Assembly (NCBI RefSeq): GCF_014646055.1
Contig: NZ_BMMS01000024.1
Location: forward strand, 62,001 to 126,000
From: Wenjunlia tyrosinilytica
GTDB lineage: Bacteria; Actinomycetota; Actinomycetes; Streptomycetales; Streptomycetaceae
Direction: 5' to 3'
Length of the DNA stretch: 64,000 nucleotides
Part shown: one piece after another, positions 24,708-33,159 of the stretch
Layout of the letters: the number at the start of each line of letters is the position of its first letter
How positions within the stretch are numbered: position 1 is the first letter of the stretch
Notes under the pieces: model-generated
The model's input: only the letters and a program-made list of their open reading frames with translations
Told to the model about the DNA's origin: nothing
The model's database searches: none
Translations under genes and position numbers: made by a program

Positions 24708-25769
24708 TCAGCTTCGGGCCGCCGGGTCGGGCACGCGGGCCTCGATGAGGGCCAGTTGGCCGCCGGTGACCGGGGTGACCCCGTGGTGGACGAGCCCCGC
24801 CCGTTCGAACAGCGTGGCGAACTCCGCTTCCGTGCGCTCTCGGCCGCCGGGGCTGAGCAGCATGAACAGGTCGAGGAACGAGTGGTACGTGGCATACGGA
24901 CCCCCGCCTCCGATCAGCATCTCCAGGACCAGGACGCGGGCGCCGGGGCGCGCGGAGGCGGCGATGTTGCGCAGAGCGCGCACCGAGGTCTCGTCGTCCC
25001 ACATGTGGAGGATGTGCTTGAGCAGGTAGACGTCCGCCTCGACGGGTATCTCGTTGTGCGCGTCGCCCGCGACGATCCGGCAGCGGTCGGCCAGGCCGCC
25101 GCCCTCGGTCAGGTCGGCGACGGCGCCCTTGACGACGGGTTCGAGGTCGAACAGCACCCCGTACACGTGCGGGTGGAGCCGCAGGAGGGCGGCCAGCAGG
25201 GCGCCGTGGCCGCCCCCGATGTCGGCGACGGTCGTGGCGCCGGAGAGGTCGACGGACTCGGCGGCCCTGGCGCCGAAGAGCTGGGTGTTGGCGGTCATGC
25301 CCTCGTTGAAGATCCCGCCGGACTCGGGGTCCTCGGCGAAATGCTGGAACATCGGCCGACCGAACACCTTCGCGAACACGGAGCCGCCGGTGCGCACCGC
25401 CTCGTCGAGGTGGGTCCAGGGGTCGCGTATGGCGGGCAGGGCGCTCAGGCGCGCCATCCTGGCGACACCGCCGGGGGCGTCGGAGCGCAGCAGGCGGGAG
25501 AGTTCGGTGTGCTGGTAGCAGCCCTCGCCCGCCTCCTCGAGGACGCCCTGGACGGCGAGGGCGCGCAGCAGGCGGTTGAACGCGTCCGGGTCGGCGCCGA
25601 CCGAGGCGGCGAGCTCCGGGGCGTGCGCCGGCTTGCCGTCGTTGTCGTCGATGAGGTCGAAGACCCCCATGCCGACGGCGGTGTGCACCATGGCGGCGGT
25701 GGCGTAGCCGAACAGGAGATCCTGGAGCCTGCCCACCGCGGCGGCACGGGGGGCGTCCGCTTGCGTCAT
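24708..25769 (-). CDS. SAM-dependent O-methyltransferase (plant COMT/acetylserotonin type)
   Basis: 353 aa. The N-terminal winged-helix dimerisation domain (to about 100) includes AAMVHTAVGMGVFDLIDD. The catalytic domain has the SAM motif VADIGGGHGALLAAL and VLFDLEPVV, GDAHNEIPVEADVYLLKHILHMWDDE with the catalytic-base His, and the dimer segment LFMLLSPGGRERTEAEF. This family typically methylates hydroxyls of aromatic secondary metabolites. GGGAGAGGG is well placed upstream of ATG. It is 92 bp downstream of the phosphopantetheinyl transferase and could be its cotranscribed neighbour, though no natural-product core gene is present here. Confidence 0.9.
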   Translation of the reverse strand: MTQADAPRAAAVGRLQDLLFGYATAAMVHTAVGMGVFDLIDDNDGKPAHAPELAASVGADPDAFNRLLRALAVQGVLEEAGEGCYQHTELSRLLRSDAPGGVARMARLSALPAIRDPWTHLDEAVRTGGSVFAKVFGRPMFQHFAEDPESGGIFNEGMTANTQLFGARAAESVDLSGATTVADIGGGHGALLAALLRLHPHVYGVLFDLEPVVKGAVADLTEGGGLADRCRIVAGDAHNEIPVEADVYLLKHILHMWDDETSVRALRNIAASARPGARVLVLEMLIGGGGPYATYHSFLDLFMLLSPGGRERTEAEFATLFERAGLVHHGVTPVTGGQLALIEARVPDPAARS

Positions 25770-25861
25770 TGCTGTCCCTCTCCCAAGTGGGTTTGTTTAC
25801 TGGGCAGTCAAGCAACCCGTGGGACCGCTGGCGAGCGCCGCGGGGCGTACCTGGGCTCGGT

Positions 25862-26566
25862 TCAGCGCCTCGCGAGCGCCACACAGGCGGCGTGCCCGTC
25901 GGGCACCGCGCAGTCGGTGAGGGCCCAGCCGGGCGGTTCGACGGGGCGCGGCCCGGAACCGAGATAGGCCTTGGCCAGGTCGTCTCCGCCGAGGCCCTCC
26001 CCCGTGCCCTTGAGGTATGCCTCCTTGCGCGCCCACAGCCGGGCGAACGCGACGGCGCGCGCCGGTGGCGCGAGGGCGCGCAGCTCGGCCTGCTCGTCGG
26101 GGTGCAGGGTCGAGACGACGTCGTCGACGACGTCGGCCTCGGGAACGGGTTCGATGTCCACGCCCACGGGGCGCTCGGCGAAGGCGAGAAGGACGAGGTC
26201 GCCGCCGTAGGAAAGGGAGTAGTGCAGCGGGGCGCCGCCGTGCCGGACGGAGGGGCGGCCGTGCGCCCCTTGGCAGTGCGGGCAGGGCTCACGAGTGAGC
26301 TCGACCCGCTCGGGCGCCTGTCCCAGGTACGCCCCGAGCAGGCGGCGCAGCCCCAGGTGCGCGGCCCGGTAGCGGTCGGCGAGCTCGGGCCGCGCGAAAC
26401 CGGCGGCACGCTCCCGCTCCGCCGGACCGAGCAGATGCCCCGCGGCGGCGATGCCGCCCCTGTGCTCGGAGGCGGAGAGCAGCCACAGATGAGGTGACTC
26501 CCCTTCCGGCCGGGGCAGCTCTCCCAGGGTGGGTTCGGGTTCGAGAACGTGCGGAGCGGGTTTCAT
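25862..26566 (-). CDS. 4'-phosphopantetheinyl transferase (Sfp type)
   Basis: 234 aa. It transfers the CoA phosphopantetheine arm to carrier proteins. Motifs are the LHYSLSYGGDLVLLAFAE segment, GVDIEPV (metal-binding Asp), and FARLWARKEAYLKGTGEGL (W..KEA..K). Also present is a CPHCQGAHGRPSV segment, GxPxV-like and Cys-containing, seen in Sfp/Gsp enzymes. Its ATG overlaps the stop of the GT87-type gene (ATGA), making it the last gene of a five-gene coupled operon. No PKS/NRPS or carrier-protein gene is in this window, so it may serve distant clusters. Confidence 0.92.
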   Translation of the reverse strand: MKPAPHVLEPEPTLGELPRPEGESPHLWLLSASEHRGGIAAAGHLLGPAERERAAGFARPELADRYRAAHLGLRRLLGAYLGQAPERVELTREPCPHCQGAHGRPSVRHGGAPLHYSLSYGGDLVLLAFAERPVGVDIEPVPEADVVDDVVSTLHPDEQAELRALAPPARAVAFARLWARKEAYLKGTGEGLGGDDLAKAYLGSGPRPVEPPGWALTDCAVPDGHAACVALARR

Positions 26567-28041
26567 GGCCTCTGCTCTACGTCGTGACGGGTCCCCGGGT
26601 CAACCGGGCCTGCCGTGGACATGGCGCCGTGGACATGGTGCCGTGGGCGCGGTTCGGCGGCCTTGGCGCTCTGCCCACCATGCGCGTCCGCCCGCCGGCG
26701 CCTGATCGCCCCGCCCGCGACGACCGCCGCTGCCGCGAGGGCGTAGGCGGTGGTGCCCACGGCTGTCCGGTCCGGGCCGGCGGGGCCGCAGACGTAGTGG
26801 GCCGCGCCGGCGATGGGGATGCCCAGCCACTCCCAGCGGCCGTCCAGGGCGGCGAGGGCCACCACCAGGAGGGCGTACCAGGGGTAGCCGGGGGTCAGCA
26901 GGAGGAAGGCGGTGCCGGTCACCAGGAGCGCGCCGTGCCAGGGGCGTTCGGGGTCTGCTCGGCGCAGGACGTGCAGGACCACGGCGGCCATCGCCACGAC
27001 GACCACCGGGAACGCCCACGACGGGGGCAGGACGAGGCGCAGGAGCGCGTAGGGGTTCTTCGACGACGAGTCCTCGTATCCCTCCTCGTGGACGTATCCG
27101 GACAGGTAGCCGAGCACGGACGAGTGCGAGACCAGCGCATACGGCAGATAGGCCAGGGCGACGACCCCGGCGGCGGACAGCACCGCCTTCGCCGCCTCCC
27201 GCGGCCGGGCCCCGGACAGCGCTCCCGGGATGACCACGGCGGGCAGGAGCTTGGCGGCGGTGGCCGCGCCGAGCAGGGCGCCGCCGACGGCCCCGCGGCT
27301 GTTGACGGCACCGAGGCCCACCACGGTCAGGAGGATGCCGAGGCTGTCGACATGGGCGTTGTTCACGGCCTCGATGGGGACGGCGGGGCACCAGGCCCAC
27401 AGCGCGGCCCACTGCGGGGCGCCGCGTCTGCGCAGGACGGCCAGCAGGGCCCCGGTGGTGGCCAGGGACAGGACCGCCCCGCCGATCTGGAGCGGCTTGT
27501 GGCGCGCGTGCGGCGGGGACAGGGCGTGCACGGCGAGGAACCAGCCCTCGGCGACGGGCGGGTAGATGGTGTGGACGGACGGCCGGTTGATGCGGGTGCA
27601 CAGGTCGCCGGAGCGGGACAGCCCCCGCCCTTCGCAGGTGGCGGGGAAGAGCCAGCTGTCCCGCAGGGGCGCGAGCTCCCTCGCGTCGGGGGCGTGGTCG
27701 TAGGGGGAGGTCCCGGACGCCTGGACCCGGCCGTCCCAGGCGTAGCGGTAGGAGTCGGTGCTCGTGCGCGGCGGGCCGAGCAGGCCGGTGGCGGCCACGG
27801 CGATGCCCCCGACGAGCACCAGGGCCGCCGCGTGCCGGGTGGGGACCGCGCGAACGGCCCAGAAGGCGCAGGCGAACACCGTCCAGGAGGCGCCGTACCA
27901 CCACAGGAGAGCCCCGGGATCGTCGCCGTAGAAGCCCTTCTGGCGCATGGTCAGTGCGAGGACGGTGGTCAGGGCGGCCAGCAGCGCCGTGGCGAGGAGG
28001 GTCCGCGGCGGCGGCGAGTGCCGGTCGGGCGTCCGGTTCAC
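26563..28041 (-). CDS. GT87-type polyprenol-phosphate-dependent mannosyltransferase-like membrane protein
   Basis: 492 aa with about ten hydrophobic segments. GPPRTSTDSYRYAWDGRVQ holds the loop acidic/Arg residues characteristic of GT-C enzymes. YPPVAEGWFLAVHAL and FLLLTPGYPWYALLVVALAAL are typical of DUF2029/GT87 mannosyltransferases that use polyprenyl-phospho-mannose outside the membrane. It starts with GTG overlapping the upstream methyltransferase stop (GTGA), and its stop overlaps the PPTase. The acceptor is unknown; a cell-envelope glycolipid or glycan is likely given the GT2 gene in the same operon. Confidence 0.82.
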   Translation of the reverse strand: MNRTPDRHSPPPRTLLATALLAALTTVLALTMRQKGFYGDDPGALLWWYGASWTVFACAFWAVRAVPTRHAAALVLVGGIAVAATGLLGPPRTSTDSYRYAWDGRVQASGTSPYDHAPDARELAPLRDSWLFPATCEGRGLSRSGDLCTRINRPSVHTIYPPVAEGWFLAVHALSPPHARHKPLQIGGAVLSLATTGALLAVLRRRGAPQWAALWAWCPAVPIEAVNNAHVDSLGILLTVVGLGAVNSRGAVGGALLGAATAAKLLPAVVIPGALSGARPREAAKAVLSAAGVVALAYLPYALVSHSSVLGYLSGYVHEEGYEDSSSKNPYALLRLVLPPSWAFPVVVVAMAAVVLHVLRRADPERPWHGALLVTGTAFLLLTPGYPWYALLVVALAALDGRWEWLGIPIAGAAHYVCGPAGPDRTAVGTTAYALAAAAVVAGGAIRRRRADAHGGQSAKAAEPRPRHHVHGAMSTAGPVDPGTRHDVEQRP

Positions 28042-28850
28042 CGCTCACCGTCCCCGTGACGCGTTCCGGCACGGGGAACGGCGCCACGGGGAACCGCGGC
28101 GCGGGGCACGCGAGCACCGGGCACGCGAGCGTCGGGCACATGGGCGCCGGGCGCCGCTGTGCCGGGCACTTGCGCGCGGGCGACGGCGGCGTGGGGCGCC
28201 GCGGCGCCGGGCAGTTCGACGCGGCGCAGCTCCAGGAAGCTCCGACCGCCGGCCGTCCACTCCCGCGCGGCCCGCCATCCCGTGGCCTCGCTGTGGCGCC
28301 GCAGGGCACGCAGGCCCAGCCGGGCCCAGGGGAACGACCCGCCCAGGCCGCCGCGTCCGTCGTCGACGCGGACCCGTACCCGTTCGTCCACGTCCGCCGA
28401 GGCCGCCTCGACGAGCAGGAGCCCTCCGGTGTCGACCAGCCGGGCGACCCTGCGCAGAAGGGCGTGCGGGTCGCCGCCGATGCCGATGTTCCCGTCGAGC
28501 AGGAGCGCCGTCCCCCAGCGGCCCTCCCCCGGCAGGCGGTCGAAGACCGAGCGGCACAGGGCCGTGCCGCCCGCGCTGACCGTGCGGGCCACGGCTGCGG
28601 GGCTGAGGTCGACGCCCAGCGCCGGATGCCCCTGGCGCGCCACTGCGGCGACGAGCCGTCCCGGACCGCAGCCGATGTCGATGACGGCGCCCTCGCACCG
28701 GCGCAGCACGGTCATGTCGGCTTCGTCGGCGTGCGCGCACCATCGTTCGACCTCCAGCGGCAGCAGCCACCCGTCGTCGCGGCGCAGGAAGAGCGGCCCG
28801 CGCCCGGCGAGCAGGGCGTCGGCGTAGGGGTCGGTGCACCAGGGCCTCAC
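28038..28850 (-). CDS. Class I SAM-dependent methyltransferase with pentapeptide-repeat tail
   Basis: 270 aa. N-terminus VRPWCTDPYADALLAGRGPLFLRRDDGW, SAM motif VIDIGCGPGRLVAAVARQG, then LGVDLSPAAVART. The last 35 residues are a seven-fold pentapeptide repeat (VPGTA APGAH VPDAR VPGAR VPRAA VPRGA VPRAG) encoded by 15-bp DNA repeats. It starts with GTG overlapping the DUF2064 stop (28847-28850), and its stop overlaps the GT87 start. The substrate is presumably a sugar or lipid intermediate of the operon. The tail is probably unstructured. Confidence 0.87.
   Translation of the reverse strand: MRPWCTDPYADALLAGRGPLFLRRDDGWLLPLEVERWCAHADEADMTVLRRCEGAVIDIGCGPGRLVAAVARQGHPALGVDLSPAAVARTVSAGGTALCRSVFDRLPGEGRWGTALLLDGNIGIGGDPHALLRRVARLVDTGGLLLVEAASADVDERVRVRVDDGRGGLGGSFPWARLGLRALRRHSEATGWRAAREWTAGGRSFLELRRVELPGAAAPHAAVARAQVPGTAAPGAHVPDARVPGARVPRAAVPRGAVPRAGTRHGDGER
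28072..28176. repeat. 15-bp tandem repeat inside the methyltransferase 3' end
   Basis: Seven consecutive 15-nt units (28072-28176), consensus CCGGGCACGCGAGCG on the + strand, ending just before the stop codon region. They encode a VPxAR-type pentapeptide repeat. Confidence 0.9.
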
Positions 28851-29479
28851 CGCGTCAGCGCCCGGGCCAGCCGCCGGTGCTCGGCGGCGAACCGGCTCTC
28901 GGGCGCGTCCCGCGCCACCTGCCGGGCGTCCTCGGCGGTGTCCACGTCCCTGAGCACGCCGAGTTCGCGGACGGTGAGCCCCGCGTCGGTCAGCCGGGCG
29001 CGCTGGGCGGCGCCGGTGAGGGGGGTGGACATGGGCACGCCCCGCAGCAGGTCCGGCCGCGGCCGCGCCATGCCGAGCGCCCAGAAGCCGCCGTCCGCGG
29101 CCCGGCCGAGCCAGGCGTCGCAGCCGTTCCAGGCACCGGGGCCGAGAGCGGGGGCGAGCAGTTCGCCGGTCACCTGGGGGGTGTCCATGCCGATGAGCAG
29201 CGTGGGCCCTTCGCAGCCGCCGAACGCCGCGGCCAGCCGCTCGTCCAGCCCGCCCCTGCCCTGCGGCACGACCTCGAACCCGGTCGGCAGCCACCGCCCC
29301 ACCCGGCCCTCCAGCACGAGCACCCGGCGCCGGGCGGACAGCCGGGAGACGGTCCCCAGGGTGTCCACGAGGGCGGCTTCGGCGAGGCGGGCCGCCTCGG
29401 CGGGGGTGTACGGCGGGGTGAGCCGGGTCTTGACCCGTCCGGGCAGGGGCTCCTTGGCGATCACGAGAAGGGTGGTCAC
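28847..29479 (-). CDS. DUF2064/TIGR04282-type glycosyltransferase-like protein
   Basis: 210 aa. MTTLLVIAKEPLPGRVKTRLTPP at the start, then LLIGMDTPQVTGELL and ADGGFWALGMARP (DxP and DGGFW motifs) identify the TIGR04282 family, a nucleotidyltransferase-like GT-A fold often named after arsenosugar biosynthesis. In most genomes it travels with a GT2, as here. Its GTG overlaps the GT2 stop (29476-29479), and its own stop overlaps the methyltransferase start. The family's true substrate is uncertain; no arsenic gene is present. Confidence 0.87.
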   Translation of the reverse strand: MTTLLVIAKEPLPGRVKTRLTPPYTPAEAARLAEAALVDTLGTVSRLSARRRVLVLEGRVGRWLPTGFEVVPQGRGGLDERLAAAFGGCEGPTLLIGMDTPQVTGELLAPALGPGAWNGCDAWLGRAADGGFWALGMARPRPDLLRGVPMSTPLTGAAQRARLTDAGLTVRELGVLRDVDTAEDARQVARDAPESRFAAEHRRLARALTR

Positions 29480-30150
29480 CGCAGCACCGCCCGCATGTCG
29501 TTCACGGTGTGCCAGGTGCCGCGCCAGGTGCCGGTCACCTTGGACCTTCCCCTGCGCGGCAGGTACGGCACCTCGACCTCCTCGATCCGCCACCCGGCGT
29601 CCGATGCGCGCACCACGGTCTGGAGCGGGTAGCCGCAGCGGCGGTCGGTGAGCCCGAGTCCGAGCAGCGCCTCGCGCCGCCCGGCGCGCATGGGACCGAG
29701 GTCGCGCAGGCGGAGGCCGGTTCGGCGGTGCAGCATCCGGGCGAGGGCGGCGTTGCCGAGGCGGGCGTGCAGGGGCCAGGCGCCACGGGTCACCGGGCGT
29801 CTGCGGCCGAGCACCAGGTCGGCCCGGCCGTCCAGCACGGGTTCGGCCACGGTGGGCAGCAGACGGGGGTCGAGCGAGGCGTCGCAGTCGCAGAAGCACA
29901 CCGTGTCGGCCTCGGCGGCCAGCAGTCCCGCGTGGCAGGCGGCGCCGAAGCCTCGTCGCGGCTCGTGCACCACATGGGCACCGAGGGCGCGGGCGAGGTC
30001 GGCGGAGCCGTCGTCGGAGCCGTTGTCGACGACGAGGGCCCGCCAGCCCGCAGGGATGCGCTTCAGCACCCAGGGCAGGGCCTCGGCCTCGTTCAGACAG
30101 GGAAGCACCACGTCAACGGGGTGGGCGTGGTGACTGGTCGAGTCGGTCAC
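29476..30150 (-). CDS. Glycosyltransferase family 2 (dolichyl/polyprenyl-phosphate sugar synthase-like)
   Basis: 224 aa GT-A glycosyltransferase. It has DVVLPCLNEAEALPWVL, ALVVDNGSDDGS, GFGAACHAGLLAAEADTVCFCDCDASLDPRLLP (DxD-like DCD) and RCGYPLQTVVRA...EVEVPYLPRRGRSKVTGT, ending soon after. There is no C-terminal membrane helix, so it is a soluble or peripheral enzyme. It probably charges a polyprenyl phosphate or other acceptor with a sugar for the GT87-like enzyme downstream. It is the first gene of a coupled operon, divergent from the response regulator by 123 bp. The start could be one of several clustered GTGs at 30159, 30156 or 30150. Confidence 0.88.
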   Translation of the reverse strand: MTDSTSHHAHPVDVVLPCLNEAEALPWVLKRIPAGWRALVVDNGSDDGSADLARALGAHVVHEPRRGFGAACHAGLLAAEADTVCFCDCDASLDPRLLPTVAEPVLDGRADLVLGRRRPVTRGAWPLHARLGNAALARMLHRRTGLRLRDLGPMRAGRREALLGLGLTDRRCGYPLQTVVRASDAGWRIEEVEVPYLPRRGRSKVTGTWRGTWHTVNDMRAVLR

Positions 30151-30273
30151 GGCCACCACACTACGGAGACGAATTACGCATTCCGGACTTCGGATTCTTA
30201 CGAAACGCGGACGGCGGGCGCCCCGGAGGCTTCGAACGGCGCCCCGGACGGCACCCGGTGCGAGACTGCACGC

Positions 30274-31020
30274 ATGACCCACCGTGTGCTCGTCGTCGAC
30301 GACGACCCGACCGTCGCCGAGGTCGTCGCGAGCTATCTCGACCGGGCCGGTTTCACCGTGGACCGGGCCGCGGACGGCCCGGCCGCCCTGGCGCGCGCGG
30401 CGGCCGAACGGCCGGACCTGGTCGTGCTCGACCTGATGCTGCCCGGCCTGGACGGCCTGGAGGTGTGCCGCAAGCTGCGGGACGAGGGGCCGGTGGCGGT
30501 CATCATGCTCACGGCCCGCGCCGACGAGGACGACCGTGTGCTGGGGCTGGAGGTGGGCGCCGACGACTACGTGACCAAGCCGTTCAGCCCGCGCGAGCTC
30601 GTGCTGCGGGTGGAGTCGGTGCTGCGCCGCACCACGGCCCGGGCGCCGTCCGGGCCGCTGCTGCGCGGGGGTTCGATCAGTCTGGACCCGGCGGCTCGGC
30701 GGGCGGCCCAGGGCGACGTGGAACTCTCGCTGACCATACGGGAGTTCGACCTGCTCGCGTACTTCCTGCGCCACCCGGGCCGGGCGCACCGGCGCGAGGA
30801 GCTGATGCGGCGGGTGTGGGGATGGCAGTTCGGCGACCTGTCCACGGTGACGGTGCACGTGCGCCGCCTGCGCGAAAAGATCGAGACCGACCCGGCCACC
30901 CCCACCCTGATCACCACCGTCTGGGGCGTCGGCTACCGCTTCGACCCCCCACCGGACCCGGACACCTCACCGCACCCGCCTCGCACGCCGGACCGCCCGG
31001 AACAGGACCCACCCCTGTGA
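30274..31020 (+). CDS. OmpR-family response regulator
   Basis: 248 aa. The receiver domain has the acidic pocket at Asp9-11, the phospho-acceptor Asp53 (VVLDLMLPG), Thr80 and Lys102 (YVTKPFSP). The C-terminal winged helix has LTIREFDLLAYFLRHPGRAHRREEL and STVTVHVRRLREKIE...VWGVGYRF. No Shine-Dalgarno precedes ATG 30274, so a leaderless or weakly initiated transcript is possible. It is coupled to the downstream kinase (stop and start share GTGA). It is divergent from the glycosyltransferase operon, the most likely target. Confidence 0.95.
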   Translation: MTHRVLVVDDDPTVAEVVASYLDRAGFTVDRAADGPAALARAAAERPDLVVLDLMLPGLDGLEVCRKLRDEGPVAVIMLTARADEDDRVLGLEVGADDYVTKPFSPRELVLRVESVLRRTTARAPSGPLLRGGSISLDPAARRAAQGDVELSLTIREFDLLAYFLRHPGRAHRREELMRRVWGWQFGDLSTVTVHVRRLREKIETDPATPTLITTVWGVGYRFDPPPDPDTSPHPPRTPDRPEQDPPL

Positions 31021-32129
31021 AAGACCTTCTCCTCATCGCGCTCTTCGCGTTCCTCGGTGCCGCCGCGGCGGGGCTGGTGGGGCTGGTCGCGCTGCGGGTC
31101 CTGCGGCGCAGGTCGGTGGCGGTCTCGCTTGCCGTGGTCGCCGCCGTCGCCGTGGGGGCGATGCTCGCCGGGACCATGGCCGTGGCACAGGCGATGTTCC
31201 TGTCGTCCCACGACCTCAAGGTCGTCACCACGGTCTGCGCGATGGCCGCCGCCGTCTCGCTCGCCACCGCTCTCCTCCTGGGCCGCCGGGTCGTGGCCGG
31301 GAGCAGGGCGCTGACCGCGGCCACCCGCTCGTTCGGCGACGGCGGCAGCTTCGCTCCGCCCACCGGAGCGCCGACCGCCGAACTCGCCGCCCTGGGCAGG
31401 GAACTGGCCGTCACCAGCGCCAAGCTCGCCCGGTCCCGCGCCCGTGAGCAGGCCCTGGACGCCTCGCGCCGCGAGCTCGTCGCCTGGATCTCCCACGACC
31501 TGCGGACCCCGCTGGCGGGGCTGCGGGCCATGGCCGAGTCGCTCGAGGACGGGATGGCCGAGGACCCGGCGCGCTACCACCGGCAGATCCGCACCGAGGT
31601 GGAGCGGCTCAGCGGCATGGTCGGCGATCTGTTCGAACTCTCCCGTATCCAGGCCGGGGCGCTGGCCCTGGCCAGGGCCAGGATCTCGGTCTACGACCTC
31701 GTGGGCGACGCCATCGCCGGGGTCTATCCGCTCGCCCGTGAACTCGGTGTGCGGCTCGACGGCGGCAGTGTGGACTCGGTGCCGGTGGAGGTGGACGGCA
31801 AGGAGATGACCCGGGTCCTGGGCAACCTCCTGATCAACGCGATCCGCCGCACCCCCGCCGACGGAACGGTCGCCGTGGCCGCCCGCCGCGAGCGGGACGA
31901 GGTCGTGCTGTCGGTCACCGACGGCTGCGGCGGCATCCCCGAGGAGGATCTGCCCCGCGTCTTCGACACCGGCTGGCGCGGCAACGACGCCCGCACTCCC
32001 CCGGCCGGCGCGGGGCTGGGCCTCGCCATCGTGCGGGGCATCGTCGAGGCCCACGACGGCCGGGCCGGTGTGCGCAATGTCCCCGGAGGCTGCCGGTTCG
32101 AGGTCACGCTCCCCGCAGCGCTGTGGTAG
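31017..32129 (+). CDS. Sensor histidine kinase, HAMP/HisKA type
   Basis: 370 aa. Two transmembrane pairs lie in the first 95 residues with only a very short extracytoplasmic loop, so it probably senses the membrane itself. A short HAMP-like linker (LTAATRSFGDGG) leads to the HisKA domain with His160 (SHDLRTPL). The ATPase domain has NLLINAIRRTP, DGCGGIPEEDLPRVFD and GAGLGLAIVRGIVEAH. It starts with GTG overlapping the response-regulator stop. The last 26 nt overlap the convergent epimerase gene, implying possible mutual antisense interference. Confidence 0.93.
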   Translation: MKDLLLIALFAFLGAAAAGLVGLVALRVLRRRSVAVSLAVVAAVAVGAMLAGTMAVAQAMFLSSHDLKVVTTVCAMAAAVSLATALLLGRRVVAGSRALTAATRSFGDGGSFAPPTGAPTAELAALGRELAVTSAKLARSRAREQALDASRRELVAWISHDLRTPLAGLRAMAESLEDGMAEDPARYHRQIRTEVERLSGMVGDLFELSRIQAGALALARARISVYDLVGDAIAGVYPLARELGVRLDGGSVDSVPVEVDGKEMTRVLGNLLINAIRRTPADGTVAVAARRERDEVVLSVTDGCGGIPEEDLPRVFDTGWRGNDARTPPAGAGLGLAIVRGIVEAHDGRAGVRNVPGGCRFEVTLPAALW

Positions 32130-33159
32130 AGCGCGCGAACTCCGCCATCCCGTCGAGGAATCCGACGCCCGGCCGCCACCCCAGTTCCTCGCGCAGCCGC
32201 TCGGAGGAGGCGGTGATGTGCCGGACGTCGCCGAGCCGGTACTCACCGGTGACCACCGGCGACGGGCCGCCGCACGCCGCGGCCAGGGCATCGGCCATCT
32301 CGCCCACGGTGTGCGGCTCGCCGCTGCCGGTGTTGTAGACGCGCAGCCCGCCCGAGGGCAGTTCGTGCAGCCCGACGAGCGCCGCCAGGTTCGCCGCGGC
32401 GACGTCGCGCACATGGACGAAGTCCCGCCGCTGACCCCCGTCCTCGAAGACCCGGGGCGCCTCGCCCCTGGCCAGCGCCGAGCGGAAGAACGAGGCCACC
32501 CCCGCGTACGGCGTGTCGCGCGGCATGCCGGGTCCGTAGACGTTGTGGTAGCGCAGCGACACCGCCCGGCCGGCCGTTGCGCGCGCCCAGGACGCGGCAA
32601 GATGCTCCTGCGCGAGCTTCGTCGTGGCGTAGACATTGCGCGGGTCGGTCGGCGCGTCCTCCCGGACCAGGCCCGGCCGCATCGGGCTGCCGCAGCGCGA
32701 GCACGGCGGCTCGAACCGCCCGTCCTCGAGGTCGGCGACCTGCCGCGGCCCCGGCCGCACCTCGCCGTGCCGGGGGCAGTCGTAGCGGCCCTCGCCGTAG
32801 ACGACCATCGACCCCGCGAGCACGAGGTCGCGCACACCGCCGTCCGCCATCTCGGACAGGAGCACGGCCGTTCCGAGGTCGTTGCAGCTCACATAGTCGG
32901 CCGCGTCGCCGAAGTCCCGGCCGAGGCCCACCATCGCCGCCTGGTGGCAGACCGCGGCCACCCCGCGCAGGGCGCGCCGCACGGCCGCGCGGTCCCGGAC
33001 GTCGGCGTGGATCCACTCGGCGTCCGGCATCGGCGGCACGCCGGTGTGGACGGCGGGCAGGAGGGCGTCGAGCACCACCGGACGGTGCCCCGAGGCGAGC
33101 AGGGCTTCGACGATGTGCGAGCCGATGAAGCCCGCGCCGCCGGTCACAAGTACGCGCAT
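32104..33159 (-). CDS. NAD-dependent sugar-nucleotide epimerase/dehydratase with Cys-rich insert
   Basis: 351 aa extended short-chain dehydrogenase. The Rossmann motif VTGGAGFIGSH, then AGSMVVYGEG and YATTKLAQEH (YxxxK) give a complete catalytic triad. An insert after the Ser/Tyr region, YDCPRHGEV...EPPCSRCGSPM, has a C-x-x-x-H and C-x-x-C arrangement that could bind zinc. It probably modifies a nucleotide sugar (UDP- or dTDP-linked) for the nearby glycosyltransferases. It is convergent with, and overlaps by 26 nt, the kinase gene. Exact epimerisation unknown. Confidence 0.88.
   Translation of the reverse strand: MRVLVTGGAGFIGSHIVEALLASGHRPVVLDALLPAVHTGVPPMPDAEWIHADVRDRAAVRRALRGVAAVCHQAAMVGLGRDFGDAADYVSCNDLGTAVLLSEMADGGVRDLVLAGSMVVYGEGRYDCPRHGEVRPGPRQVADLEDGRFEPPCSRCGSPMRPGLVREDAPTDPRNVYATTKLAQEHLAASWARATAGRAVSLRYHNVYGPGMPRDTPYAGVASFFRSALARGEAPRVFEDGGQRRDFVHVRDVAAANLAALVGLHELPSGGLRVYNTGSGEPHTVGEMADALAAACGGPSPVVTGEYRLGDVRHITASSERLREELGWRPGVGFLDGMAEFARSTTALRGA

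Noticed and set aside
25769..25862. A possible natural-product cluster suggested by an O-methyltransferase and a PPTase
   Set aside because: No polyketide, peptide or terpene synthase gene, and no carrier protein, is present within the window.
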